Positions 7,205-14,264 of a stretch of 14,264 bases of DNA are shown in pieces. Source of the stretch: an uncultured Lactobacillus sp. (GTDB lineage Bacteria > Bacillota > Bacilli > Lactobacillales > Lactobacillaceae); NCBI GenBank assembly GCA_905204935.1, contig CAJLBJ010000033.1:1-14264 (forward strand), read 5' to 3'. The stretch's first letter is position 1, and each line of letters begins with the position of its first letter. The notes beneath the pieces were generated by a model. The model searched no databases and was not told the origin of the DNA. It worked only from the letters and a program-made list of their open reading frames with translations. A program made the position numbers and the translations under genes.

Positions 7205-8842
7205 ATGGATGAAAAAAATACGGTACCAAAACAACAAGTTTCAGCCAAAGAAAAGATGTTAAAAGGCTCCGCTTGGATGACTGCAGGCAGTATCTTTTCT
7301 AGAGTTTTGGGAGCCATTTATATTATTCCTTGGTACAGTTGGTTTGGTAGTGATCGTTTGCAAGCGAATGCTTTATATACTAAAGGTTATACTATTTATA
7401 GTTTGTTTATCATGATAGCGACTGCAGGAATACCAGCAGCGGTAGCTAAACAAGTATCCAAATACAATGCTTTAAATGAATATCAAGTTGGGCGTAGATT
7501 GTATAAGAAAAGTTTTGGTATTATGTTAGCCTTAGGAATCTTGTGTGCTGCAATTTTATGGTTAGGAGCACCGTTTATTTCACAAGGAGATAAAAATGTT
7601 ATACCGGTTTATCGTTCTTTGGCAATTGCTTTAACGGTTATTCCAATTATGAGCTTAACTCGTGGCTTTTTCCAAGGCTATCAAGATATGGCGCCATCGG
7701 CTTTATCACAATTAGTTGAACAAATTGTACGCATCGTTTATATGTTAGCTGCTACATTTTTGTTGATGAAACTTTTACAAGCGGATTATGTTTCAGGTGT
7801 TGTCCAATCGACTTTTGCGGCTTTTATTGGTGCATTAGGTGGATTGGGTTTATTAGCTTTTTATTATTTGAAAAAGAAAAGAAGTTTTGATCAATTAGCA
7901 AAACAAAGTAATAACCAATTGGAAGTTTCTGATAATCAATTATTAAAAGAAGTTTTGAGTCAATCTGTACCATTTATTTTAGTTGGGGCTGCCATAAACA
8001 TTTATAATTTAATTGATCAATATAGCTTCCAGCCAATCATGCAACATGTTAATCATTGGTCTTTAGAAACCATTAATGCTTATTATGCATTATTTGCTGG
8101 AAATGCCAACAAGTTAATAATGATTGCTGTTTCATTAGGATCTGCGTTAGCAGCAACAGTTGTACCCTTATTGTCTGCTGCAGCAACACGAAAAGATAAA
8201 GTAGCGGTTCAAAAACAGTTACTTGATTCGTTTGAATTGTTTTTATTTGTGATGTTGCCAAGTTCATTTGGAATGGCTGCCGTGGCTAAACCATTGTATG
8301 TGTTATTTTATGGTTATGATTTTACAGGTGTTTATGTATTACGTATCTCAGCTTATTTGGCGTTATTTTTAGGGATGTATATGGTATGTGCAGCTTTGGT
8401 TCAAGGCGTTTATCATAATAAGATGGCTATTCGTTGTACGCTTGTGGGATTAATTGTCAAATTGATATTACAATATCCACTGACAGCTACATTAAATGTT
8501 TATGGGCCATTGTTAGCGACAGGAATAGGAATGGTCGTCTCTTGTACGTTAATGCTGTCATTTTTATATTATAAATATCAATTAAACATTATTAAGACAC
8601 AAAAAAGAGCAAATCTTTTGATGATTTTTGCGATGTTGATGTATGTGGTTGTTTTCATTCTTGTATATTTGTTAAGTTTGCTTATCAATCCGTATAGTCG
8701 GATAGGAGCGATGGTTATTTTAGTGATTGTTGCTGGAATTGGCGGTTGGTTATATGTCTTTTTATGTTTAAAGAGTAGGGTTGCCGATGCTATTTTAGGT
8801 GCAAAAACGCAAAGAATTCGACACTTGTTAAGAATTAAGTGA
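7205..8842 (+). CDS. ytgP: MOP-superfamily polysaccharide/lipid flippase, YtgP (MurJ/SpoVB-like)
   Basis: This is an integral membrane transporter of 545 residues, the usual length for YtgP-type proteins, with about 14 hydrophobic segments spread over the whole chain. The N-terminal region (about 18-48: LKGSAWMTAGSIFSRVLGAI and on) and the later TRGFFQGYQDMAPSA segment are typical of SpoVB/MurJ-like MOP transporters. Firmicute YtgP proteins are reported to act as lipid II flippases, so a role in peptidoglycan precursor export is likely; export of another lipid-linked sugar is the alternative. The start is ATG at 7205 with AGGA six bases upstream, and a stop codon in frame at 7187 excludes a longer form. 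The pseudouridine synthase gene starts seven bases after its TGA stop, so they are probably cotranscribed. Confidence 0.9.
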   Translation: MDEKNTVPKQQVSAKEKMLKGSAWMTAGSIFSRVLGAIYIIPWYSWFGSDRLQANALYTKGYTIYSLFIMIATAGIPAAVAKQVSKYNALNEYQVGRRLYKKSFGIMLALGILCAAILWLGAPFISQGDKNVIPVYRSLAIALTVIPIMSLTRGFFQGYQDMAPSALSQLVEQIVRIVYMLAATFLLMKLLQADYVSGVVQSTFAAFIGALGGLGLLAFYYLKKKRSFDQLAKQSNNQLEVSDNQLLKEVLSQSVPFILVGAAINIYNLIDQYSFQPIMQHVNHWSLETINAYYALFAGNANKLIMIAVSLGSALAATVVPLLSAAATRKDKVAVQKQLLDSFELFLFVMLPSSFGMAAVAKPLYVLFYGYDFTGVYVLRISAYLALFLGMYMVCAALVQGVYHNKMAIRCTLVGLIVKLILQYPLTATLNVYGPLLATGIGMVVSCTLMLSFLYYKYQLNIIKTQKRANLLMIFAMLMYVVVFILVYLLSLLINPYSRIGAMVILVIVAGIGGWLYVFLCLKSRVADAILGAKTQRIRHLLRIK

Positions 8843-8849
8843 GGTTAGT

Positions 8850-9566
8850 ATGCGAATTGATAAATTTTTAGCTGATGTAAATTTGGGGACACGTTCTGAA
8901 ATCAAGAAAATAATCAAACAAAAAAGAGTTAGGGTAAATGATGAAATTATTCGTGATCCCAAAATACAAGTTGATTTGGAAAGCAAGGTTTATGTAGACG
9001 ATAGCTTGATAACTTATCAACGTTATTTTTATTATATGTTAAATAAACCTCAAGGTGTAATCAGTGCAACGAGTGATACTAGTGCGCGCACGGTATTGGA
9101 TTTAATTGCTAAAAAGGATTTAGTTAAAGACTTAGCTCCAGTTGGACGATTGGATAAGGATACTACTGGTTTGTTACTTTTGACCAATAATGGACAATTA
9201 GCTCACGATTTGTTGGCACCTAAAAAGCACGTTGCTAAACTTTATCAAGCCTTGATTGCTGGAGTAGTGGATGAACAAACTTGTGAATCTTTTGCGTGGG
9301 GATTAATTTTAAAAGATCAAACGCAACTAAAACCGGCTCAGTTAGAAATTTTGAGTGTAGATTTAAATAAAGAGCAATCTTTGATACAAATTACTATTAG
9401 CGAAGGAAAATACCATCAAGTTAAGCGAATGTTTGGAGCCGTTGGAATGAAAGTTTTAACTTTAAAGCGGCTTAAGATGGGAAATTTAACCTTAGATCAA
9501 ACGTTAAGACCTGGTCAGTATCGTCCTTTAAGTATGGATGAATTAGCAATGTTAAAACAAAGCTAA
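8850..9566 (+). CDS. rsuA: RsuA-family rRNA pseudouridine synthase
   Basis: This cytosolic enzyme converts a uridine in ribosomal RNA to pseudouridine. The protein has 238 residues. An N-terminal S4 RNA-binding domain (about 1-60, MRIDKFLADVNLGTRSEIKK) is followed by the catalytic RsuA/RluB/E/F domain. The signature GRLDKDTTGLLLLTNNG starts at residue 99, with the predicted catalytic Asp102. The later GKYHQVKRMFGAVG is the second family motif. By length and the E. coli model the target is likely position 516 of 16S rRNA, but related members modify 23S rRNA and sequence alone does not decide. The Shine-Dalgarno GAGG overlaps the end of the flippase gene, so the two genes form a tight pair. Confidence 0.92.
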   Translation: MRIDKFLADVNLGTRSEIKKIIKQKRVRVNDEIIRDPKIQVDLESKVYVDDSLITYQRYFYYMLNKPQGVISATSDTSARTVLDLIAKKDLVKDLAPVGRLDKDTTGLLLLTNNGQLAHDLLAPKKHVAKLYQALIAGVVDEQTCESFAWGLILKDQTQLKPAQLEILSVDLNKEQSLIQITISEGKYHQVKRMFGAVGMKVLTLKRLKMGNLTLDQTLRPGQYRPLSMDELAMLKQS

Positions 9567-9570
9567 TTAA

Positions 9571-9599
9571 AAACGACTCAGTAAATGAGTCGTTTTTTT
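9571..9599. terminator. Bidirectional terminator between rsuA and nnrD
   Basis: A perfect 10-bp stem, AAACGACTCA (9571-9580) with TGAGTCGTTT (9586-9595), has a five-base loop. T runs occur at the 3' side on both strands: 9593-9599 on plus and the complement of 9569-9573 on minus. It serves both convergent genes; the nnrD stop codon (9598-9600) lies at its edge. Confidence 0.9.
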
Positions 9600-10446
9600 A
9601 GTGATTAAAACAAATCTTATGCATGAAAACTGGCAAATAAGTGCTTAATTTGGTTGGTAAGACAACATAATTAGTTAAAGAAAGCTCTTGGGCAACTGCG
9701 CTGTGTAAGTAAACAGCGGCATTAATTTTATCAAAAAGAGGTGAATTAAACTGTGCAATTATAGCGGCTAAAATACCGGCTAAAGTATCACCCATTCCAC
9801 CTGTTGCCATATAAGGGCCACCGATTGGTAACTCATAGCATTGATTTTTAGGATGGTAAATCTGGGTGTGATGTTTTTTTAAGACAACCCAGGCATTTAG
9901 CCGATCACAAGCTGCTTGATTTAACTGCCAAGAATCTTGTTTGGAAATTTCAATACCAGAAAGACGTTGCCACTCCATTTGATGAGGCGTATAAATGACA
10001 TTTTGGGCTTGAATCTTGGAAAGTAAAGCAGGATATGTAGCCAATAAAGTAACAGCCGATCCGTCAATGATGAGTGTTTGCTTTTCTTGGCAGTTTGCCA
10101 TGACTGTCAAAAAAATTTCATAAGCACGTTCATCAGTGCCTAAACCAGGACCAATCACAATAACGTCATTATTACAACAAGCATTAGCCAAAGCAACCTT
10201 ATCAAAAAAATTAACAAACATAGCTTCAGCAACCACGCTGTGTAAAGCTGTAAGATTTTCTTTAGCACAAGCACAAGTAACTAAACCAGCACCAGCATTA
10301 ACACATGCTAAAGCACTCATGATGATTGCTCCACCGTAATTTTGATTACCTCCGACTAATAACACCTTACCAAATGTTGCTTTATGACTGATTGCAGGGC
10401 GTTTAGTGATAACAGAATTTAAAATTTGCTCAGATAGTTGTTGCAT
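9598..10446 (-). CDS. nnrD: ADP-dependent NAD(P)H-hydrate dehydratase
   Basis: This enzyme repairs damaged nicotinamide cofactors: it removes water from the S-form of NADHX or NADPHX using ADP. The protein has 282 residues, the size of a stand-alone NnrD (YjeF C-terminal, ribokinase-like fold). Visible motifs are VGGNQNYGGA (31-40), GPGLG (99-103), TPHQMEWQRL (153-162) and the nucleotide-binding, catalytic ATGGMGDTLAG, with the predicted catalytic Asp220. The epimerase half (NnrE) is not fused and is not in the window. The start is ATG at 10446, eight bases after AAGGAG (complement of 10455-10460). It is divergent from pepV and convergent with rsuA, so it is likely monocistronic. Confidence 0.94.
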   Translation of the reverse strand: MQQLSEQILNSVITKRPAISHKATFGKVLLVGGNQNYGGAIIMSALACVNAGAGLVTCACAKENLTALHSVVAEAMFVNFFDKVALANACCNNDVIVIGPGLGTDERAYEIFLTVMANCQEKQTLIIDGSAVTLLATYPALLSKIQAQNVIYTPHQMEWQRLSGIEISKQDSWQLNQAACDRLNAWVVLKKHHTQIYHPKNQCYELPIGGPYMATGGMGDTLAGILAAIIAQFNSPLFDKINAAVYLHSAVAQELSLTNYVVLPTKLSTYLPVFMHKICFNH

Positions 10447-10479
10447 ATAAACGACTCCTTTTGGACTTGAATTATTTTA

Positions 10480-10485
10480 ATTATA
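10480..10485 (-). promoter_or_regulatory. Likely -10 box of nnrD
   Basis: TATAAT reads on the minus strand at 10485-10480, about 34 bases before the nnrD start. A poor -35 candidate (TTTATT on minus, 10508-10503) lies 17 bases upstream. The divergent pepV promoter overlaps this stretch. Confidence 0.55.
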
Positions 10486-10510
10486 CTGCATGGTTATCTT
10501 TAAATAAATG

Positions 10511-10519
10511 TGCTAAAAT
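10511..10519 (+). promoter_or_regulatory. Likely extended -10 box of pepV
   Basis: TGC plus TAAAAT at 10511-10519 fits an extended -10. The -35 position (10491-10496, TGGTTA) is poor. The transcript would start near 10526, leaving a short leader with a very strong Shine-Dalgarno sequence, AAGGAGG (10537-10543). Confidence 0.5.
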
Positions 10520-10550
10520 TATTAGCGTAGATAAACAAGGAGGGATCGAT

Positions 10551-11948
10551 ATGACAATCGATTGGCAAGCCGAGGTCGCCAAAAGAAAAGACGATCTTTT
10601 AAACGACTTGATTGCACTTTTGAAAATTGAAAGTGTGCGTGATGAAAGCAAAGGAACACCACAAGCTCCATTAGGTCCAGGACCTAAAGAAGCATTAGAT
10701 GCATTTTTAGCAATCGGACAACGCGATGGCTTTGAAACCATGGAATTAGATGGTTTAGCCGGGCATATTGCTTATGGACAAGGTGATGAAATCTTAGGGA
10801 TTCTAGCACACGTTGACGTGATGCCTGCTGGTAAAGGTTGGGAAACCGATCCATTTGACCCAGTAATCAAAGACGGTCGCTTGTATGCGCGTGGTTCTTC
10901 AGATGATAAAGGACCAGGAATGGCTGCTTATTATGCCTTAAAGATTATCAAAGCCTTAAACTTACCAGTTTCTAAGAAGGTACGTTTTATCTTAGGAACA
11001 GATGAAGAAAGTCAATGGCGTGGGATGACACGATACTTTGAAAAGATGCCACATCCAGATTTTGGTTTTTCACCAGATGCCTTTTTCCCAATTATCAATG
11101 GTGAAAAGGGAAATGTTAGCTTGGTAGTTAACTTTGGTAAAGAAAATGGTTCGGAATTTAGGTTGACTAATTTTGATGCTGGCTTGCGTGAAAACATGGT
11201 ACCACGCGATGCAACAGCAACGGTTGTAACTGAAGATTGTGCAGCGATTGCTAAAGCTTTTGATGAATTTATCGATCAATACCCAATCGAAGGTAACTAT
11301 GAAATCAATGAAGGTCAAATTATCTTAAATGTAATTGGTAAGGCAGCGCATGCGCAAGAACCAAGAAACGGTGAAAATGCCGGTACCTATTTGGCATTAT
11401 TCTTGAATCAATATGGTTTTGGTAAGGATGCTAAGAACTTCTTAGAATTTGCAGCTCAATACTTACACCAAGATTCACGGATGGACAACTTCCAAACTGC
11501 TTATACAGATGAAATCATGGGTGATTTGACGATGAATGCTGGCTTGCTATCGTTTAATGAACAAGACGGTGGTAGTGTAACAATGAACTTCCGTTTCCCT
11601 AAAGGGATTGATGAAGTTCAAATTAAAGCAGCGGTAGAGAAGGTTGTTGCTCCAATGAACGCAACAATCGAACAAGGTCGTGTACAAGTGCCACACTATG
11701 TATCACCTGAAGATCCGATTGTTTCAACCTTACTTGATGTTTATCGTCGTCAAACCGGTGAAGATGCTCAACCAAAAGTGGTTGGTGGCGGCACATATGG
11801 CCGTTTGATGGAACGTGGAGTAGCCTTTGGGGCAATGTTCCCAGATACACCAGATACGATGCATCAAGCAAATGAATTTATTCCGGTTGATGATTTGTTA
11901 AAAGCAACTGCTATTTATGCTGAATCAATCTATGAATTAATCAAATAA
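10551..11948 (+). CDS. pepV: PepV-type dipeptidase (M20 family)
   Basis: This cytosolic zinc metallopeptidase cleaves dipeptides and helps lactic acid bacteria use peptides as amino-acid sources. The protein has 465 residues. Predicted metal ligands and active-site residues match PepV: His87 and Asp89 in ILAHVDV, Asp119 in SSDDKGP, the pair Glu152-Glu153 in TDEESQW, Asp176 in SPDAFFP and His438 in DTMHQANEF. The lid-domain histidine motif GKAAHAQEPRNGENA is also present. ATG at 10551 is chosen because AAGGAGG (10537-10543) lies seven bases upstream and MTIDWQAEVAKRKDDLL is the normal N-terminus. An in-frame ATG at 10461 lies upstream of the likely -10 box and would add 30 residues with no family resemblance that I recognise. 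The gene ends in a strong terminator. Confidence 0.96.
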   Translation: MTIDWQAEVAKRKDDLLNDLIALLKIESVRDESKGTPQAPLGPGPKEALDAFLAIGQRDGFETMELDGLAGHIAYGQGDEILGILAHVDVMPAGKGWETDPFDPVIKDGRLYARGSSDDKGPGMAAYYALKIIKALNLPVSKKVRFILGTDEESQWRGMTRYFEKMPHPDFGFSPDAFFPIINGEKGNVSLVVNFGKENGSEFRLTNFDAGLRENMVPRDATATVVTEDCAAIAKAFDEFIDQYPIEGNYEINEGQIILNVIGKAAHAQEPRNGENAGTYLALFLNQYGFGKDAKNFLEFAAQYLHQDSRMDNFQTAYTDEIMGDLTMNAGLLSFNEQDGGSVTMNFRFPKGIDEVQIKAAVEKVVAPMNATIEQGRVQVPHYVSPEDPIVSTLLDVYRRQTGEDAQPKVVGGGTYGRLMERGVAFGAMFPDTPDTMHQANEFIPVDDLLKATAIYAESIYELIK

Positions 11949-11950
11949 TA

Positions 11951-12005
11951 AAAATAGACCAAAATGAAGTGATTTTAAAAATCACTTCATTTTGGTCTAT
12001 TTTTT
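11951..12005. terminator. Strong terminator after pepV, possibly bidirectional
   Basis: A perfect 23-bp stem (11951-11973 with 11981-12003) is followed by T residues (12001-12005) on plus. The complement of 11950-11954 gives a T run on minus. It ends pepV and can also end the minus-strand unit to its right, whose last broken gene runs into the hairpin. Confidence 0.92.
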
Positions 12006-12436
12006 ATTTTGCCACATTTTACCTAAAATGTCTTTAAGAACTAAGAAAGCTTCAAGCTCGGTATAGTCATAGTCTTTTTTTATTGTGTTAATAGCCCACG
12101 TAAACCAAGAACATAGTCTTTAGTAGTGACTTCTTTTGTGTACTTTAGTAAAATCGGATATTTTTGTCCCCATAACTTAGTCCAATCAACTTTTTCTGGA
12201 GCTTTTGCAATGGCTTCTTTGATTTGACTGAGGTTAGTATCAAATGTTAAGAGTTCATCTAGACTAGTTTGATAAATTTTGGCGAGACGCTTAGCTTGAT
12301 AGACGTCGGGTAAAGTTTCGTCTGTTTCTCATTTTGAGATCGTTTGGCGACTGACTCCTAGTTTTTGTGCGACTTGTTCTTGTGACAAACCTTGTTTTTT
12401 ACGTTGATTAAATAAACTTTGGCCAAGATTGCTCAT
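11997..12436 (-). pseudogene. Broken XRE-family HTH regulator
   Basis: Reading the minus strand from ATG at 12436 gives MSNLGQSLFNQRKKQGLSQE and on through EQVAQKLGVSRQTISK, a clear XRE/Cro-type helix-turn-helix. The frame then meets TGA at 12332-12330, where this family nearly always has Trp (SKWE), so TGG has become TGA. The frame continues with ETDETLPDVYQAKRLAKIYQ and more. Near 12095-12100 one base appears lost (CGTGG where CGTTGG restores the frame). After that, WAINTIKKDYDYTELEAFL continues in another frame to TAG at 11999-11997. The restored protein would be about 146 residues: a DNA-binding domain plus an unassigned C-terminal part. The stop codon lies inside the pepV terminator stem. 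Other genes here use TGA as a stop, so recoding is unlikely. Confidence 0.85.
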
Positions 12437-12505
12437 TTGATCATTTAGGATACGCTTATTTCCAAATCAAAACCAGCGCTTTTTTGAGCAGTTTGGCCCG
12501 TAAAG

Positions 12506-12964
12506 TTAACAATTAGTCAATTTCTTTTTGAGATAAATCATATCAACTAATTGTATACCTTCTTCGAATATTTCATGATCATAATTATCTAAAAAGAAGT
12601 TTTTGATACGATAGGCATATTCAAAACCACAGTGCTGATAAAAATTCATGGTCACGGGACTTTGACCGGTCCCAACATAAGCAAATGTTGCTTTGGGATA
12701 TTTTTGACAGACTGCTAATAAAAGTTTTTTACCTAGTCCTTGGCGTTGAAATACCGGTAAAACTGCTAAATTTTTAATTTCTATATCCGCTTTGTTAAAC
12801 GGTAAGACTAGACAAGTCGCACAAAGTGTTTGTTGATATATTAAAGCATACATTTGTCCTTTAAACATATATTGTGCGACCAATTCTGGTTGTTCATCGG
12901 CTAAAAGCAAAAAATCTAAGAAATCTTGGCGTTTTGTCACGGGAATTTCAATTATGTTAATCAT
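12506..12964 (-). CDS. GNAT family N-acetyltransferase
   Basis: This is a single-domain predicted acetyl-CoA-dependent transferase of 152 residues with unknown substrate. Motif A is IEIKNLAVLPVFQRQGLGKK (61-80), with the pyrophosphate-binding loop RQGLGK at 74-79. FYQHCGF (108-114) is the motif B end, followed by an acidic Asp/Glu-rich tail. The Shine-Dalgarno AGGAG overlaps the TAG stop of the preceding Eis-like frame (12976-12974), and the ATG (12964) follows within ten bases, so translation is probably coupled to that gene. The frameshift upstream may therefore lower its expression. No separate promoter is visible. Confidence 0.92.
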   Translation of the reverse strand: MINIIEIPVTKRQDFLDFLLLADEQPELVAQYMFKGQMYALIYQQTLCATCLVLPFNKADIEIKNLAVLPVFQRQGLGKKLLLAVCQKYPKATFAYVGTGQSPVTMNFYQHCGFEYAYRIKNFFLDNYDHEIFEEGIQLVDMIYLKKKLTNC

Positions 12965-12973
12965 GACAGTCTC

Positions 12974-14144
12974 CTAGAAATAATCGACTAAGGTAGGCGT
13001 AACTGCGCTTAAAGCAGCATCTAGCTTGGTTAGCACGATCTTATCTGCGACTTTTATTTGACCTAATTTAGCTAAACGACTAGCCGAAGTTGCTCCTAGA
13101 AAAATTTGACTAAGTTGTTGAATTGTCAAAGTAAGTTGGGCTTTTGCTGAAGTCTTGACTAAACTGGTAACACCATCTTTAGCTTGTAAGCGCCAGATTC
13201 CGGTGTTTTGGCTAAGTACAGGATCACTTAATTCTAAACAAATATCGAGATTACCAGCAAACGGATAGCTATCAAAAAAACTCTTTAAATCAACGATTCG
13301 CGCCATCATGTATGGAACGATTTTAGCTTCAAACAAATATGGATCACTTGTGAACAAACCTAAATAATCAAGATTAGGTGTTTCGTAGATGATTGTGGTA
13401 AATGAATTTTGATGCTTGCTGATAAAAGTTAATAAAGCATTTTTAGCTATGGAAGTTTGATAGACAAATTCTTTAATTGTCAAAGTTAACCCAGAACGTT
13501 CATACAATAAATAACCTTGAGCTACTGCATTATCATCGTAATAAACGGCAACGTCCCAGGAATTTTTTAAGGTTAAATAATGCCACCAATTTCTTGGAAC
13601 GAATGATTCCACCGTTATTAGCTAATGGACTATTTTTATAAAGTGGATCGATTATTGCAATGAAATCTATGAGTGCGCCTTTTTGGAGGTGTCCGCAAGT
13701 AACTTTAGGAATTTGGAATTGTCTTAGTTTATCTGCGCTAATTTGATAATGTATCTTGTCAAAAACGTGTTCGTAACCAAACTTGCGATAATAAGTAAAC
13801 GAAAAGGGAGCCAGATAAGATAAAGCGACCTTTTGTTGTGCCATTTTTTCAAGAGCATAGCGCAATAAATTGCCAGCACCACCACGACCGCTGTACTCAG
13901 GAGCGGACATCACATCACCGATTCCATGCATTGAATAAGTTGCACTTTGGAAACCAACTGTCAAAGGAATTGCATATAAGGCGCTGACAAGTTGATCATT
14001 TGCTTTGATGCCATAGGTTAATGCTTGATCATAGCGATAAAAAAAGAAATCCCGGCGCTGTTGGCTATCTTCTTTGTTAAATGCATACAAGTAAAGTTCA
14101 TAAAATTGTTGTTGCTCAGTAGCTGTCGTTAGTTCGTAGTTCAT
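12974..14144 (-). pseudogene. Eis-like N-acetyltransferase gene split by a one-base insertion
   Basis: Two overlapping frames together form one protein of about 389 residues, the normal Eis-family length. The first (14144-13533) carries an N-terminal GNAT domain, with GIGDVMSAPEYSGRGGAG as acetyl-CoA site (74-91) and YRKFGYE (119-125). The second (13612-12974) carries the middle domain and an SCP2-like C-terminal domain (GIWRLQAKDG and after). The switch is at AAGAAATTGG (codon 185, 13592-13590): removing one A gives IIRSKNWWHYLTLKN and joins both parts. In Mycobacterium Eis the C-terminal Phe carboxylate takes part in catalysis; here the protein also ends in Phe (VDYF). The start is ATG 14144, eight bases after AAGGAG (complement of 14153-14158). 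A sequencing error would look the same. The substrate is unknown. Confidence 0.87.
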
Positions 14145-14225
14145 AATGTGTTCTCCTTAGAAAATATATATTTTAATATAAAAGTATAAGATAGCATCTT
14201 AAGCTTATATTAATTTAACTTAATT
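14145..14225. other. AT-rich gap upstream of the Eis-like gene
   Basis: No gene is visible. The stretch must hold the promoter of the minus-strand unit, if one exists here; TATACT on minus at about 14188-14183 is a weak -10 candidate with no convincing -35. A small inverted repeat, AAGAT (14188-14192) and ATCTT (14196-14200), might be an operator or chance. The Shine-Dalgarno sequence of the Eis-like gene is at 14158-14153. Confidence 0.4.
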
Positions 14226-14228
14226 TAG

Positions 14229-14264
14229 GCAGAAGTCGCCCATCCTCTATAGGTGGGTGATGAA
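14229..14264. mobile_element. Possible IS200/IS605-type end or TnpB guide-RNA 3' hairpin, cut by the window edge
   Basis: CCCA-T-CCT (14240-14247) pairs with AGG-TGGG (14251-14257) around the loop CTAT, leaving one unpaired T in the stem. Subterminal hairpins with a bulged T are typical of IS200/IS605 ends, and similar hairpins close the guide RNA of TnpB. A short GGC/GCC pairing (14228-14230 with 14238-14240) lies beside it and could only form as an alternative or partial contact. No transposase or tnpB is in the window, so this may be a left end of an element further right, a lone remnant, or an unrelated hairpin. Confidence 0.3.

Noticed and set aside
10136..10339. Plus-strand open frame opposite nnrD
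   Set aside because: It is an Ala/Thr-rich shadow of the NnrD coding strand, with no ribosome-binding site.
12330..12332. TGA read as tryptophan (genetic recoding)
   Set aside because: Trp is encoded by TGG throughout the other genes and the flippase gene ends in TGA. One nonsense change in a gene that also has a frameshift is better explained by decay.
12437..12505. Short minus-strand frame reading LIVNFTGQTAQKSAGFDLE to a TAA
   Set aside because: It has no start codon or ribosome-binding site of its own and no recognisable family. It may be a remnant of the old gene end or chance.
13533..13612. Programmed frameshift between the two Eis-like frames
   Set aside because: No slippery heptamer, stimulatory hairpin or internal Shine-Dalgarno sequence is apparent at the switch. 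A simple one-base insertion explains it fully.

Overview
The window looks like a chromosomal segment of a low-GC lactic acid bacterium, most likely Lactobacillaceae. Three things point there: an S(MK)/SAM-III riboswitch in front of metK (a class known from Lactobacillales), a PepV-type dipeptidase, and the leuS T-box with a YtgP/RsuA-like pair downstream. TTG starts and AT-rich codon use also fit. Genus and species cannot be fixed from the sequence alone. Almost all of it is core housekeeping DNA; I do not see a new defence, mobile or biosynthetic system.

Layout, left to right. The 3' part of a tRNA-Asp and its terminator (1-98) precede the metK riboswitch and metK (229-1428). Next is a secreted GH73 peptidoglycan hydrolase with six LysM domains (1598-3712). 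A leucine T-box leader (about 3806-4047) controls leuS (4082-6493). After a terminator come a GNAT acetyltransferase (6663-7127), a YtgP/MurJ-type lipid flippase (7205-8842) and an RsuA-type pseudouridine synthase (8850-9566), which could form one transcription unit. A bidirectional terminator separates these from the convergent nnrD (9598-10446, minus). nnrD is divergent from pepV (10551-11948, plus), which ends in a 23-bp perfect terminator hairpin.

The right end (11997-14144) is all minus strand and visibly decayed. An Eis-like acetyltransferase gene is split by a one-base insertion. It is followed, with translational coupling, by an intact GNAT gene and then by an XRE-type regulator broken by a TGG-to-TGA stop and a one-base deletion. 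The last 40 bases contain a bulged hairpin that resembles an IS200/IS605 end, but the window stops before this can be settled.

Two genes are under classical RNA control: metK (SAM) and leuS (uncharged tRNA-Leu). Both adjust supply for methylation and protein synthesis. The hydrolase and the flippase both concern the cell wall, but nothing in the sequence shows that they are co-regulated. Four genes (metK, leuS, the first GNAT gene and pepV) have in-frame upstream start codons that ribosome-binding-site and promoter positions argue against; the starts given here are the corrected ones.
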